Below are positions 8,063 to 16,918 of a stretch of DNA of 64,000 bases, in pieces. Location: assembly GCA_900767025.1 (NCBI GenBank), contig CAAFXS010000043.1, forward strand, positions 1-64,000, read 5' to 3'. Position numbers and translations under genes: made by a program. The notes beneath the pieces were generated by a model. It was not told the DNA's origin, did no database searches, and was given only the letters and a program-made list of their open reading frames with translations. The stretch is from Clostridia bacterium (GTDB lineage Bacteria > Bacillota > Clostridia > Oscillospirales > Acutalibacteraceae). Within the stretch, counting starts at the first letter, position 1, and every line of letters begins with the position of its first letter.

Positions 8063-8514
8063 GTTGGTTGTGTTGGGGGTTCAACGATAACCGGGCTTAC
8101 TTTTGTGCCCTTATCGTTTGTGGTTTTTGCAAAGGTAAAGTTGATTTTCTTTTTCTTCAGCAGTTTGATATAGTCGTCAAATTCCACATCGTTGCTGTAT
8201 TCAACAGTGATACGGTTTTCGTATTTGCCCTTGGCGCTGACTACCGCCGCACCCTGACTTGTTGTGTTAAAGGTCAGGTCATCGTCGCTGTAAGTACCGC
8301 CGAACATATTTACCGCATAATCATTATTGTTTTCAACAACCATTTTACAGGTGATGATGTTGTCGTAATCATATAATGAATAATCGTCAACGGTAAGGGT
8401 AACGGTGATATTGTCCTTATCGGGCTTTCCGCCGCCGGAAAGGCTTACTGCCAGCACAATTCCCGCTATTAAAACCAGTACAACTGCAATTATAATTATA
8501 ATTTTCTTTTTCAT
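8044..8514 (-). CDS. Small membrane-anchored protein of unknown function
   Basis: This 156-residue protein is not a recognised family. It opens with MKKK and one strongly hydrophobic segment (residues 4-25) that would act as a membrane anchor or uncleaved signal. An extracytoplasmic, beta-rich domain of about 115 residues follows, ending in a Pro/Thr-rich tail (VIVEPPTQPTETPQD). It is monocistronic, with its own terminator. There is no lipobox cysteine or catalytic motif. It is most likely a surface-exposed anchored domain. Confidence 0.7.
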   Translation of the reverse strand: MKKKIIIIIAVVLVLIAGIVLAVSLSGGGKPDKDNITVTLTVDDYSLYDYDNIITCKMVVENNNDYAVNMFGGTYSDDDLTFNTTSQGAAVVSAKGKYENRITVEYSNDVEFDDYIKLLKKKKINFTFAKTTNDKGTKVSPVIVEPPTQPTETPQD

Positions 8515-8634
8515 ATTTTACCTCCGTAAAGCTTTCCTGCTACGATACCATAATACCCTAAGGACTTGATATATTCAAGTCTTTTATGTAAAAATAAAAT
8601 TAACAAATAAGGGAAAAATAAGCACGGTGATTTT

Positions 8635-9561
8635 ATGCTTTATCAGTTTGATGATGAAATAACAAGCGTTGCCCTTGATGAGCTTAGGGATAATGAGCTG
8701 ACAGTGGGTTATGTCAGCTTTGATGAGCTTACGGATATATACAAAGAATTTAATTTTCCCTTGCAGGCAGTGGAAATGTGCCGCGAGCAGAGCCTTTCTT
8801 CAGGCTCGTATATTGAGGTTTACGACAACTGCTATTTTATCAGAATTGCCGTGCCCTGCAGTGAAAGGGATAATTTAAACTCCGTAGGTGTGTTGGTTTC
8901 AAAAAATCTTTTGCTGGTTGTTAATATAAGCGAAAAGGAATTTGCCAACCGTGATTTGTTTTTGAAAATGATGTCAAAGGTCTGCGTGGAAAACGCCTGT
9001 GTGGAAAAGCTGCTTTCGGCTTTTTTTGAGTGCCTTGCTTTTGTTGACAGTGCAAGGCTTGATGAACTTCGTGCAGAGATTGACGCTCTTGAAGAAACGG
9101 TTATAAACAACAAAGCCGATGAAAGCTTTAACATCAGGCTTTTGGAGGTTAAAAAAAGTATTTTATCCTGTCGCAGCTACTATGAGGGACTTATTGATAT
9201 TTCACAGACCCTGGCGGAGAATGACAACGAGCTTTTAAACGAAGGTATAAAAAATTTCAGCCTGTTTACAGACAAGGTTAACAGGCTGAAGGATAATGCG
9301 GATATTTTAACCGACAGTGCCGTGCATCTGTGGGATGCCTATCAGGCTTTGCTGAACACAAGATTAAACGAAACAATGAAGGTGTTTACTCTTGTTACCA
9401 CCATATTTTTTCCCCTGACGGTTATCGTTGGCTGGTACGGAATGAATTTTCGCTATATGCCGGAGATTCAGTGGAAATACGGCTATATTTATGTGATATT
9501 ATTCAGCATCGCCGTCATCTGCGCACTGATATATTGGTTTAAAAGAAAGCACTGGATATAA
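8635..9561 (+). CDS. corA: CorA-family divalent cation transporter
   Basis: A 308-residue CorA/MIT-type magnesium channel. A cytoplasmic N-terminal domain and long helices (rich in Leu/Asp/Glu, residues about 130-240) are followed by two C-terminal membrane segments. The first ends in the diagnostic GMN motif (GWYGMNF), and the protein ends in the short basic tail KRKHWI. The channel is a homopentamer. The start ATG follows a GGTGAT site. It converges with trmB, their ends abutting at 9561/9562. Confidence 0.9.
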   Translation: MLYQFDDEITSVALDELRDNELTVGYVSFDELTDIYKEFNFPLQAVEMCREQSLSSGSYIEVYDNCYFIRIAVPCSERDNLNSVGVLVSKNLLLVVNISEKEFANRDLFLKMMSKVCVENACVEKLLSAFFECLAFVDSARLDELRAEIDALEETVINNKADESFNIRLLEVKKSILSCRSYYEGLIDISQTLAENDNELLNEGIKNFSLFTDKVNRLKDNADILTDSAVHLWDAYQALLNTRLNETMKVFTLVTTIFFPLTVIVGWYGMNFRYMPEIQWKYGYIYVILFSIAVICALIYWFKRKHWI

Positions 9562-10230
9562 TCAAAGCCTTGCCTCTAACCTGTATATAGGCATACCCAT
9601 TGACGCAAATTTGCTTTCGTATTCCGTGACAATATTGCCCTCAAAATCACTGTTGTGCAAATCAAGTGAAATGTTTTGCAGTTTAAAGCCGCAGGCGGAA
9701 AGCTGCTCAAGAGAATATTCAAAAAAGTGCATATTGTCCGTTTTTTGATTAATAACACCGTCTGACTTTAAAATGGTTTTGTAAATTTCAAGAAATCGTG
9801 GGTTAGTCAGCCTGTGTGCCTTGTGCTTGTTTTTTGGAAATGGGCAGGAGAAATTAAGGAAAATTTCCTCAACGCTCTGCTTTTCAATATAGCTTGGCAG
9901 GTATTCTGCCGTACCGCATAAAAATTTTATGTTTTCAAGCCCCATTGCCCTTGCCGAGTCAATGGCAAGGATAAGAACATTTTTGTTTCGCTCAACACAA
10001 AGGATATTTTTGTCGGGATTTTCCTTGGCAAAGGTACAGCCGAACTGACCCTTGCCGCTGCCGATTTCAAGGTAAACCGGGTTGTCATTGCCGAATAATT
10101 CTTTAAAATCAATGATGTGATTTTCATTAACGGCGTCCTTGTAGTTTAAGGAGTCGTTGTGCATTTCCGTAAGATAATCCGATGACGCACTAATGCGCTC
10201 ATCAAGATTTTTCTTTCTCTTCATTCTCAT
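9562..10230 (-). CDS. trmB: tRNA (guanine-N7-)-methyltransferase
   Basis: TrmB methylates G46 in the tRNA variable loop using SAM. The 222-residue protein shows the SAM-binding EIGSGKGQF (near residue 57), the ERNKNVL motif, and the C-terminal TDNMHFFEYSLEQL and YESKFASMGMPIYRLEA signatures. The first ATG is preceded by GAGGT six bases upstream and is kept. It lies only 9 bp after the FAD oxidoreductase gene, so it is probably translated from the same transcript. Confidence 0.93.
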   Translation of the reverse strand: MRMKRKKNLDERISASSDYLTEMHNDSLNYKDAVNENHIIDFKELFGNDNPVYLEIGSGKGQFGCTFAKENPDKNILCVERNKNVLILAIDSARAMGLENIKFLCGTAEYLPSYIEKQSVEEIFLNFSCPFPKNKHKAHRLTNPRFLEIYKTILKSDGVINQKTDNMHFFEYSLEQLSACGFKLQNISLDLHNSDFEGNIVTEYESKFASMGMPIYRLEARL

Positions 10231-10239
10231 ACGCGTACC

Positions 10240-11835
10240 TCAATGCTCATCGCCCAAAACTGCGTGGGCGCATTTTACTCCGTCAACGGCGGCGGAAATT
10301 ATACCGCCTGCATAGCCTGCACCCTCGCCGCAGGGATAAACGCCGCGGATATTGCACTGGAGCAAATCGTCACGCAAAATCCTTACAGAGCTGGAGGACC
10401 TGGTTTCCGGTGCGGTCAGCACAGCATCATACATATTAAAGCCTTTCAGCTTTTTGTCCATTTCAACAATAGCTGATTTCATTGTTGCCGACACCTTTGA
10501 GGGCAGACATTCATCAAGATTAGTAAGGGTTACGCCTGTTGCACAGGTGGGGTTAACACTGCCAAGGGCCTTGCTTTCGATACCCTTCAGGAAATCGCCC
10601 ACAAGCTGTGCAGGCGCTCTGTAATCACCGCCGGCAAGCTTAAAGGCAGTGTTTTCGATTTGCCGTTGGTAGTAAATTCCTGCCAGGGGATGCTCCGATG
10701 GAAAGTCCTTTGGCTCAATTCCCACAAGCAGAGCGGAGTTGGCGTTTTCACCGTCACGGGCAAGGGAACTCATACCGTTAACGATAACGCCCTCCTTTTC
10801 GCTGGCGGCGGCAACAACCGTTCCGCCGGGGCACATACAAAAGGTGTATGCGCCTCTTTCGTGGAGTCCGTGGCAGGCAAGCTTGTAATCAGCCGCACCT
10901 AATTTTTTGTTCCCTGCAAATTTTCCGTACTGTGCCTTGTTAATAAGACTTTGGGGGTGCTCAATCCTTGCACCTACGGAAAAGGGCTTTTGAATTATCT
11001 CAACACCCATGCTGTAAAGCATTTCAACGGTGTCCCTGGCACTGTGGCCGATAGCCATAATAACGCTGTCGGTTTCAAGGTCAAAGGCTTCGCCCCTGTG
11101 TGAATATGTTACGCCGTGAACAAAGCCGTTGGCGCAAATCAGCCTTTCAAGACGGCACTCAAGGCGTACCTCACCGCCTAATTTTTCAATCTTTTTTCTG
11201 ATATTTTTAACAACCGTAATCAGCCTGTCGGTGCCGATATGCGGCTTTGAGGAATAGAGGATTTCCTCCGGCGCACCTGCCTCATAAAGCTCCTCTAAAA
11301 TTTTGCGGATAAAAGGACTTTTAATTCCCGTGGTCAGCTTGCCGTCGGAAAAGGTACCTGCGCCGCCCTCGCCGAACTGAACATTTGATTCCTCGTTAAG
11401 CTCTCTTGTCTGCCAGAATTTGTTAACATCGGCGGTCCTTGAGTCAACATCCTTGCCCCTTTCAAGAATTATGGGACGCAGTCCTGCCTGTGCAAGAATA
11501 AGCCCTGCAAACATACCTGCCGGACCGAAGCCCACAACAACCGGACGGAATTTGCTGACCCTTTTGTTTTCGGGCATTACATATTTGTACGGCTGAACAA
11601 GCTGTACCTTAGGCGATTTGCATTTTTGCACAATCTGATTTTCGTCAAGAGTGATTACAACATCAAGGGAATAGGTAAAGTGCACATCATCCTTTTTCCT
11701 TGCGTCAACGCTCTTTTTATAAATAGTATAGGATTTGATATATTTTTTGTTGATTTTTAAAATTTTCGCCGCTCTTTCAGGGAGAATATCCTCCTCCTCA
11801 TCAAGAGCAAGCTTTATTTCGTTAACTCTTATCAT
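10240..11835 (-). CDS. NAD(P)/FAD-dependent oxidoreductase (COG2509-type)
   Basis: A 531-residue flavoprotein of the family annotated as FAD-dependent dehydrogenase, COG2509. After an approximately 95-residue N-terminal domain (RVNEIKLALDEEED..) comes the dinucleotide fold VVGFGPAGMFAGLILAQAG with the acidic end ERGKDVD. Further on are the family's FGEGGAGTFSDGKL, MCPGGTVVAAASE and the C-terminal GEGAGYAGGIISAAVDG. The substrate is unknown. One base separates it from the upstream flavoprotein gene, making a two-flavoprotein operon with trmB. Confidence 0.88.
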   Translation of the reverse strand: MIRVNEIKLALDEEEDILPERAAKILKINKKYIKSYTIYKKSVDARKKDDVHFTYSLDVVITLDENQIVQKCKSPKVQLVQPYKYVMPENKRVSKFRPVVVGFGPAGMFAGLILAQAGLRPIILERGKDVDSRTADVNKFWQTRELNEESNVQFGEGGAGTFSDGKLTTGIKSPFIRKILEELYEAGAPEEILYSSKPHIGTDRLITVVKNIRKKIEKLGGEVRLECRLERLICANGFVHGVTYSHRGEAFDLETDSVIMAIGHSARDTVEMLYSMGVEIIQKPFSVGARIEHPQSLINKAQYGKFAGNKKLGAADYKLACHGLHERGAYTFCMCPGGTVVAAASEKEGVIVNGMSSLARDGENANSALLVGIEPKDFPSEHPLAGIYYQRQIENTAFKLAGGDYRAPAQLVGDFLKGIESKALGSVNPTCATGVTLTNLDECLPSKVSATMKSAIVEMDKKLKGFNMYDAVLTAPETRSSSSVRILRDDLLQCNIRGVYPCGEGAGYAGGIISAAVDGVKCAHAVLGDEH

Positions 11836-11836
11836 A

Positions 11837-12931
11837 TTAATTACCTTTTATATTATCTGCAGTTTTTATTCCGCTTAAGAATGCGTGGTTAAGATTAAAT
11901 CCGCCGCAGGGGTATTGCCTGTCCAGTACCTCACCGCAGGCATAAAGATTATTAATCAGCTTTGATTTGTAATTTTCAAATTCATCGGTTTTTGCTCCGC
12001 CGCAGGTTATCTGTGCAAAGTCAAAGCCCTTTGTGCCGTTAACAATCAGCTTCCAGTTTTTAGCAAAAAGTGCGGTTTTTTCAATATCACCCTGCGCCTG
12101 CTTTTCAATTACCTGCGCAAGCTCCTTGCCTAAAATACCGTTAAGGCTCTTGAAACGGTTAAGGTATTCCAAGACCTCATCACCGCTCATATCGGGGATT
12201 AGGTCAAGAACTGCGTGGCATTTTTTCGGCATTTCCCGTGAAAAGTTTTTGCTTACCGCCTGTGATAAATTCATAGTAACAATGCCCGAAAGACCGTAGT
12301 CGGTAAAAAGCACCTCGCCGTATTCCTCACAGGCCTTTTCACCCTCAAGGAGTATTGACATATTGCATTTCATTCGGTGTCCCTTGAGCATACGGGGATA
12401 TTTGCTGGGTGAGGTAAGCTGAACCAGGCCGGGATAAAGAGGTGTGATTGTGTGACCCAACGCCTGCAAAAGCTCATAGCCGCTGCCGTTTGAGCCAAGG
12501 CTTTTCTGTGCCTTGCCGCCGCAGGCAACAACAACGCAGTCAGCTTTAAAATCACCGCAGTCGGTTTTCACCGTCAAATCCCTTTCAACCGATTTAACAG
12601 TGCAGGAGCAAATTATTTCAATCCCAAGCTCGCGGCATTTTTCAGTTAATATATCAACCACCGTAACGGAACGATTTGAATAGGGATAAATCCTTCCTTC
12701 GCCGTCAGTCTTGGTTTTAAGCCCCAAACTTTCAAAAAAATCAATTACCGTTTGGTATTCCTCAGCCTTGGTGTTTGAAAGGTTGCACCTGCCGTTTCCT
12801 GTGGCAAGCAGCTTTTTGCCAACGGTGTCAAGCCGTTCAAGAACAGTAACCTTTGCCCAGGAATTATTCTGTTTTAACCTTATTGCACAGGCAAGACCCG
12901 ATGCCCCTGCGCCGATTATAATTGTGGTCAT
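11837..12931 (-). CDS. NAD(P)/FAD-dependent oxidoreductase (HI0933/BaiN-like)
   Basis: A flavoprotein of the HI0933 family, about 364 residues. It has an N-terminal FAD site TIIIGAGASGLACAIRL, then GKKLLATGNGRCNLSN, the mid CGGKAQKSLGSNGSGYELL, and the C-terminal CGGFNLNHAFLSGIKTA. Some members (BaiN) reduce bile-acid intermediates, but the substrate here cannot be told. The start at 12931 is chosen because AGGAG lies 8 bases upstream. An ATG six codons earlier overlaps that site. It is the first gene of the minus-strand operon ending in trmB. Confidence 0.88.
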   Translation of the reverse strand: MTTIIIGAGASGLACAIRLKQNNSWAKVTVLERLDTVGKKLLATGNGRCNLSNTKAEEYQTVIDFFESLGLKTKTDGEGRIYPYSNRSVTVVDILTEKCRELGIEIICSCTVKSVERDLTVKTDCGDFKADCVVVACGGKAQKSLGSNGSGYELLQALGHTITPLYPGLVQLTSPSKYPRMLKGHRMKCNMSILLEGEKACEEYGEVLFTDYGLSGIVTMNLSQAVSKNFSREMPKKCHAVLDLIPDMSGDEVLEYLNRFKSLNGILGKELAQVIEKQAQGDIEKTALFAKNWKLIVNGTKGFDFAQITCGGAKTDEFENYKSKLINNLYACGEVLDRQYPCGGFNLNHAFLSGIKTADNIKGN

Positions 12932-13017
12932 ATCGTTACTCCTACACAACAGATAGTTGTCGTCTATATATAATAATATAAATTGTCGCTAATTGCAAAT
13001 TTTTTTAATAAAAAGGC

Positions 13018-13046
13018 TTGACTACTGCTTGACGGTGTGCTATATT
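13018..13046 (+). promoter_or_regulatory. Promoter of the rpmG-secE-nusG-rplKA operon
   Basis: TTGACT (13018-13023) and TATATT (13041-13046) are separated by 17 bases. The roughly 115-base leader before rpmG contains short inverted repeats (ACAGGC/GCCTGT and TGCC-GCAA-GGCA) that could fold, but no known leader family was recognised. Confidence 0.7.
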
Positions 13047-13162
13047 AATCGTACCTCGTTAATAGGTTTAGTTTGAGCCGACAGGCCTTATTTTTTTGCC
13101 TGTTCTTTGCCGCAAGGCAGCGAGGGAGATTATTTATCGAAATTTTAACGGAGGTGCTATTT

Positions 13163-13312
13163 ATGAGAGTTAAGATTACCTTAGCTTGCACTGAATGCAA
13201 ACAACGCAACTACAACACAATGAAAAACAAGAAGAACACACCTGACAGAATTGAAATGAACAAGTATTGCCGATTCTGTAAGAAGCACACTCTCCACAGA
13301 GAGACAAAGTAA
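13163..13312 (+). CDS. rpmG: 50S ribosomal protein L33
   Basis: A 49-residue L33 with the conserved MRVKITLACTECKQRNY start and two zinc-binding CxxC pairs (CTEC and CRFC), so it is the zinc-containing C+ form. The ATG at 13163 is chosen over longer in-frame starts because GGAGG lies 7-8 bases upstream and the family begins here. It is first in the classic rpmG-secE-nusG cluster. Confidence 0.96.
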   Translation: MRVKITLACTECKQRNYNTMKNKKNTPDRIEMNKYCRFCKKHTLHRETK

Positions 13313-13325
13313 CAGGAGGCGTCAA

Positions 13326-13703
13326 ATGGCTGAAGAAAAGAAGACTTCCAAAAAGGCTGAAAAGGCAAAGACCGAAAAGTCAAAGTCCGACAAGCCCAAG
13401 AAGAAGTCAAAGAAAAATCCTTTTAAATCCATTGCGTCATTCTTCAAAAGTGTTAAATCCGAAGGCAAAAAGGTTGTATGGGCTAAGCCGAAGGAGGTTC
13501 TTAAAAACACAATTATCGTAATAGTTGTCTGCGTTATCGTAGGCGTTGCAATTTACGGTGTTGACTCACTTCTTTCACTTGGTATGAAGGGCATCAAGAG
13601 CCTTGCAGACAAGGAACCCACAACCGTTTCCCAGGAGGTTGAAACAACTGCAGAGGATGTTACCGAGGCTGAAACAGAGGCTTCAACCGATGCTGCCGAA
13701 TAA
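13326..13703 (+). CDS. secE: Preprotein translocase subunit SecE
   Basis: SecE is the essential clamp subunit of the SecYEG channel. The protein has 125 residues. A lysine-rich, probably disordered N-terminus of about 35 residues precedes the conserved core (FKSVKSEGKKVVWAKPKEVL) and one membrane helix (NTIIVIVVCVIVGVAIYGV). An unusual acidic Thr/Glu-rich tail of about 30 residues (TTAEDVTEAETEASTDAAE) extends beyond the normal end. Gene order with rpmG and nusG confirms the identity. Confidence 0.94.
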   Translation: MAEEKKTSKKAEKAKTEKSKSDKPKKKSKKNPFKSIASFFKSVKSEGKKVVWAKPKEVLKNTIIVIVVCVIVGVAIYGVDSLLSLGMKGIKSLADKEPTTVSQEVETTAEDVTEAETEASTDAAE

Positions 13704-13748
13704 TTATTTGCAGTTTTGTTAAGTATTTTATTTCGGGAGGCTTTATAA

Positions 13749-14273
13749 ATGGAAGAGGCAAAATGGTATGTTGCCCACACATTCTCTGGTTATGAGAATA
13801 AGGTAGCAAGCAATATTCAGACAGTCGTTGAAAACCGCAATCTCCACGACCTTATTCACGAGGTTGCAATTCCGACTGAAACAGTTAAGGAGCTTAAGAG
13901 CGACGGAACTGAAAAGGAATATCAGAGAAAGCTGATGCCCGGCTATGTTTTTATTAAAATGGTTATGACCGATGACAGCTGGTATGTTGTAAGAAACACA
14001 AGAGGCTGTACCGGTTTTGTAGGCCCGGAGGGTGAGCCGGAGCCGCTGACCGACGAAGAGGTTAAAAAGCTCGGAGTTGAAAAGGTCAGTGTTCAGGTGT
14101 CCTACCAGGTTGGCGACCTTGTCAATGTTATTGACGGTCCGCTGGAGGGCTTTTCAGGCACAGTTGATGAAATTGATATTCCAAACAACAGTGTTTCTGT
14201 TACCGTTTCAATGTTCGGCAGGGAAAACACAGTTGAATTTGAGCTTGACCAGCTTGAAAAGGTCAGTGAATAA
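13749..14273 (+). CDS. nusG: Transcription termination/antitermination factor NusG
   Basis: NusG binds RNA polymerase and affects pausing, termination and ribosome coupling. It has 174 residues. The N-terminal NGN domain begins KWYVAHTFSGYENKVASNI and contains MPGYVFIKM and VRNTRGCTGFVG. The C-terminal KOW domain starts near residue 125 (VGDLVNVIDGPLEGFSGTV). The length is standard. It follows secE by 45 bp. Confidence 0.97.
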   Translation: MEEAKWYVAHTFSGYENKVASNIQTVVENRNLHDLIHEVAIPTETVKELKSDGTEKEYQRKLMPGYVFIKMVMTDDSWYVVRNTRGCTGFVGPEGEPEPLTDEEVKKLGVEKVSVQVSYQVGDLVNVIDGPLEGFSGTVDEIDIPNNSVSVTVSMFGRENTVEFELDQLEKVSE

Positions 14274-14391
14274 ATTTCAGTAATTCGCAGTATATCTGCT
14301 TATTATCGTTACGGCGAAATTGCCGTTTTTCCGTAACGGTGGGAGAGATTAAAAATCTCGCCATTTACCACATTATTAGGAGGAAATTATT

Positions 14392-14817
14392 ATGGCACAG
14401 AAGGTAGTAGGTTTAATTAAACTTCAAATTCCTGCCGGCAAAGCTACACCGGCACCGCCTGTTGGTCCTGCTCTCGGTCAGCACGGCGTAAACATTATGT
14501 CATTCACAAAAGAATTCAACGAGAGAACAAAGAACGATGTTGGTCTTATTATTCCTGTTGTTATCACAGTTTATGAGGACCGTTCATTCACATTCGTTAC
14601 AAAGACACCGCCTGCAGCCGTTCTTATCAAGAAGGCTTGCGGTATTGACAAGGCATCAGGCGTTCCTAACAAGAACAAGGTTGCAACAATCTCAAAGGCT
14701 GATGTTCAGAAAATTGCTGAAACAAAAATGCCCGACCTTAACGCAGCATCTCTTGAAGCAGCAATGTCAATGATCGCAGGTACAGCACGCAGCATGGGTA
14801 TAGTAGTAGAAGACTAA
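14392..14817 (+). CDS. rplK: 50S ribosomal protein L11
   Basis: A 141-residue L11, the exact family length. It has the conserved N-terminal KLQIPAGKATPAPPVGPALG and the C-terminal rRNA-binding domain ending GTARSMGIVVED. It forms the GTPase-associated centre with 23S rRNA. The 118-base gap after nusG contains hairpins (CGTTACGG/CCGTAACG and GAGATT/AATCTC) whose role is unknown. An AGGAGG site precedes the ATG. Confidence 0.98.
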   Translation: MAQKVVGLIKLQIPAGKATPAPPVGPALGQHGVNIMSFTKEFNERTKNDVGLIIPVVITVYEDRSFTFVTKTPPAAVLIKKACGIDKASGVPNKNKVATISKADVQKIAETKMPDLNAASLEAAMSMIAGTARSMGIVVED

Positions 14818-14865
14818 TTCCCTTGTGGGAGGAAGTATCCGATTAACCACTGGAGGTAATTTATA

Positions 14866-15579
14866 ATGAAACACGGAAAGAAATATACAGACGGTGCAAA
14901 ATTAATTGACCGTACAAATTTATACGATTCAGCTGAAGCTCTTGAGCTTTCAGTTAAAACAGCAACAGCAAAGTTTGATGAAACAATCGAGGCTCATATC
15001 CGCCTTGGCGTTGACTCCCGTCACGCTGACCAGCAGGTTAGAGGCGCTGTTGTTCTTCCAAACGGAACCGGTAAGGATGTAAGAGTTGCCGTATTTGCAA
15101 AGGGTGACCTTGCAAAGGCTGCTGAGGAGGCAGGCGCTGATGTTGTCGGCGATGCTGACCTTGTTCAGAAGATTTCCGGCGGCTGGATGGAATTTGATGT
15201 TGCTATCGCATCACCTGATATGATGGGCTTTGTTGGCCGTCTCGGTAAGGTTCTCGGTCCCCGTGGTCTTATGCCGTCACCAAAGGCAGGCACAGTAACA
15301 ATGGATGTTGCTAAGGCTGTTCAGGAGGCTAAGGCAGGTAAGATTGAATACCGTCTTGACAAAACAAACATTATCCACTGCCCAATCGGTAAGGCATCCT
15401 TCGGCACAGAGAAGCTGCTTGAAAACTTCAACGCTCTTCTTGACGCTATCATCAAGGCAAAGCCTGCTGCTGCAAAGGGTCAGTACATCAAATCAGTTGC
15501 AGTTGCTTCAACAATGGGCCCCGGCATCAAAATCAATCCTAACAAGGTTGGTTCTGCCGCAAGCTCTGAAGAGAAATAA
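14866..15579 (+). CDS. rplA: 50S ribosomal protein L1
   Basis: A 237-residue L1 of the ribosomal stalk side, often an autogenous repressor. It has the conserved GRLGKVLGPRGLMPSPKAGTV signature region (starting near residue 125) and a C-terminal STMGPGIKINPNK. It starts 48 bp after rplK behind GGAGG. The rplJ promoter begins 11 bp after its stop. Confidence 0.98.
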   Translation: MKHGKKYTDGAKLIDRTNLYDSAEALELSVKTATAKFDETIEAHIRLGVDSRHADQQVRGAVVLPNGTGKDVRVAVFAKGDLAKAAEEAGADVVGDADLVQKISGGWMEFDVAIASPDMMGFVGRLGKVLGPRGLMPSPKAGTVTMDVAKAVQEAKAGKIEYRLDKTNIIHCPIGKASFGTEKLLENFNALLDAIIKAKPAAAKGQYIKSVAVASTMGPGIKINPNKVGSAASSEEK

Positions 15580-15589
15580 TAATTTGGTA

Positions 15590-15618
15590 TTGACAGGAAG
15601 CAATTCCTGTGGTAAAAT
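15590..15618 (+). promoter_or_regulatory. rplJ-rplL promoter (TTGACA-17-TAAAAT)
   Basis: TTGACA at 15590-15595 and TAAAAT at 15613-15618 with a 17-base spacer lie immediately after the rplA stop. rplJL therefore has its own start in addition to any read-through. Confidence 0.75.
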
Positions 15619-15619
15619 A

Positions 15620-15770
15620 CATTCGCTGTTCAGCCAAAGACAGCAGGTGCAACCCAGTTGCGTAAGTCTATCGCCTGCCGAGGAATGAACTATCAGATAA
15701 CCTTATTATCGTTATTATGATTGTTATGTGCATTCCTCTTTTGGAATGCACTTTTATTTTAGCTGACAGC
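15620..15770 (+). promoter_or_regulatory. Ribosomal protein L10 leader with attenuator
   Basis: The roughly 200-base leader before rplJ has the long paired region expected of the L10(L12)4-binding leader of Firmicutes. AGACAGCAGG, the GCCTGC strand and GAGGAATG are visible. It ends in a terminator hairpin at 15728-15751 (GTGCATTCC/GGAATGCAC, then TTTTATTTT). Known biology is that L10-L7/L12 binding stabilises the leader and permits termination. Assignment rests on position and structure rather than alignment. Confidence 0.75.
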
Positions 15771-15818
15771 CATAAAGTCCGTTAGTTATAACGGCAAATA
15801 ATTATGGAGGTTAAAAAT

Positions 15819-16406
15819 ATGCCAAGTACAGCAATTCTTGAAAAGAAAAAGCAAATGGTTGCAGACCTTGCCGAAAGAATGAAGGCTTCCTGCGCAGGCG
15901 TTATTGTTGACTACAAGGGCATCAACGTTGAGGACGACACAAAGCTTCGTAAAGAGCTTCGTGAGGCAGGCGTTGTTTACACAGTTGTAAAGAACTCTAT
16001 CCTTGACAGAGCTGCTAAAGACGCAGGCATTGAAGGACTTGATTCAGTTCTTGAAGGCACAACCGCTATTGCAACATCAGCAGACGACTATGTAGCATCT
16101 GCCCGTATCCTTGGTAAGTATGCCGACGCTCACGACAACTTCAACCTTAAGTCAGGTTATCTTGACGGCGAGGTTATCTCTTTAGAGAAGCTTAACGCTC
16201 TTGCAAAGCTTCCTTCAAGAGAGGTTCTTCTTGCAACAGTTTGCAGTGTGTTCAACGCACCTATCGCAGCTTTTGCCCGTGGTGTTCAGGCTATCGTTGA
16301 CAAGGGCGGCGTAGAGGCTTGCGAGCCAAAGGAGGCTCCCGCTGAAGAGGCTGCTCCCGCAGAGGAAGCACCTGCAGAGGCACCGGCTGAGGAAACAGCT
16401 GAATAA
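15819..16406 (+). CDS. rplJ: 50S ribosomal protein L10
   Basis: L10 anchors L7/L12 dimers to the ribosome stalk. It has 195 residues, beginning PSTAILEKKKQMVADLAERM. The N-terminal domain contains GVIVDYKGINVEDDTKLRKE and the C-terminal helix binds L12. A Pro/Ala/Glu-rich repetitive tail (about residues 172-195, EEAAPAEEAPAEAPAEE) extends beyond the usual length. The start at 15819 is chosen because GGAGG lies 10 bases before it, and the ATG five codons upstream overlaps that site. Confidence 0.96.
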   Translation: MPSTAILEKKKQMVADLAERMKASCAGVIVDYKGINVEDDTKLRKELREAGVVYTVVKNSILDRAAKDAGIEGLDSVLEGTTAIATSADDYVASARILGKYADAHDNFNLKSGYLDGEVISLEKLNALAKLPSREVLLATVCSVFNAPIAAFARGVQAIVDKGGVEACEPKEAPAEEAAPAEEAPAEAPAEETAE

Positions 16407-16455
16407 TTAAATTCTAAAATAAACTAAAAAATAAATTTTATCGGAGGAAAATAAA

Positions 16456-16833
16456 ATGGCATCAGAAAAAGTTACAGCAATTGTTGAAGAGCTTAAGACT
16501 CTCACAGTTCTTGAGCTTTCAGAGCTCGTATCAGCAGTAGAAGAAGAATTCGGCGTAAGCGCTGCAGCAGCAGTAGCAGTAGCAGCACCTGCAGAGGGTG
16601 GCGCAGCAGCAGCTGACGAGAAGACAGAGTTTGACGTTGTTCTCGCAGAGGTTGGCGGCAACAAGATTCAGGTTATCAAGGCAGTTCGTGAGGCTACAGG
16701 TCTTGGCCTTAAGGAAGCTAAGGAAATCGTTGACGGCGCTCCTTCAACCATCAAAGAGGCTGTTCCGACAGCAGACGCTGAGGCTCTCAAGGCTAAGCTT
16801 GAAGAAGCAGGCGCAAAGATCGAGCTTAAATAA
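16456..16833 (+). CDS. rplL: 50S ribosomal protein L7/L12
   Basis: A 125-residue stalk protein that recruits translational GTPases. It has the N-terminal dimerisation domain, an Ala-rich hinge (residues 35-54) and the C-terminal domain GLGLKEAKEIVDGAPSTIKE. A strong terminator follows within about 20 bases, so the transcript does not continue into rpoB as in most bacteria. Confidence 0.98.
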   Translation: MASEKVTAIVEELKTLTVLELSELVSAVEEEFGVSAAAAVAVAAPAEGGAAAADEKTEFDVVLAEVGGNKIQVIKAVREATGLGLKEAKEIVDGAPSTIKEAVPTADAEALKAKLEEAGAKIELK

Positions 16834-16851
16834 GCTTATATATCTGCAAAC

Positions 16852-16885
16852 AAAATGCACTCTCGTTTTGAGAGTGCATTTTTTG
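16852..16885 (+). terminator. Terminator after rplL
   Basis: AAAATGCACTCTC and GAGAGTGCATTTT pair around GTTTT, followed by a T run. The sequence is nearly symmetric, so it can also serve the convergent trpB transcript. Confidence 0.85.
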
Positions 16886-16918
16886 TTGCTCGGGTGTATT
16901 ATCACCATAGTTTATAAT

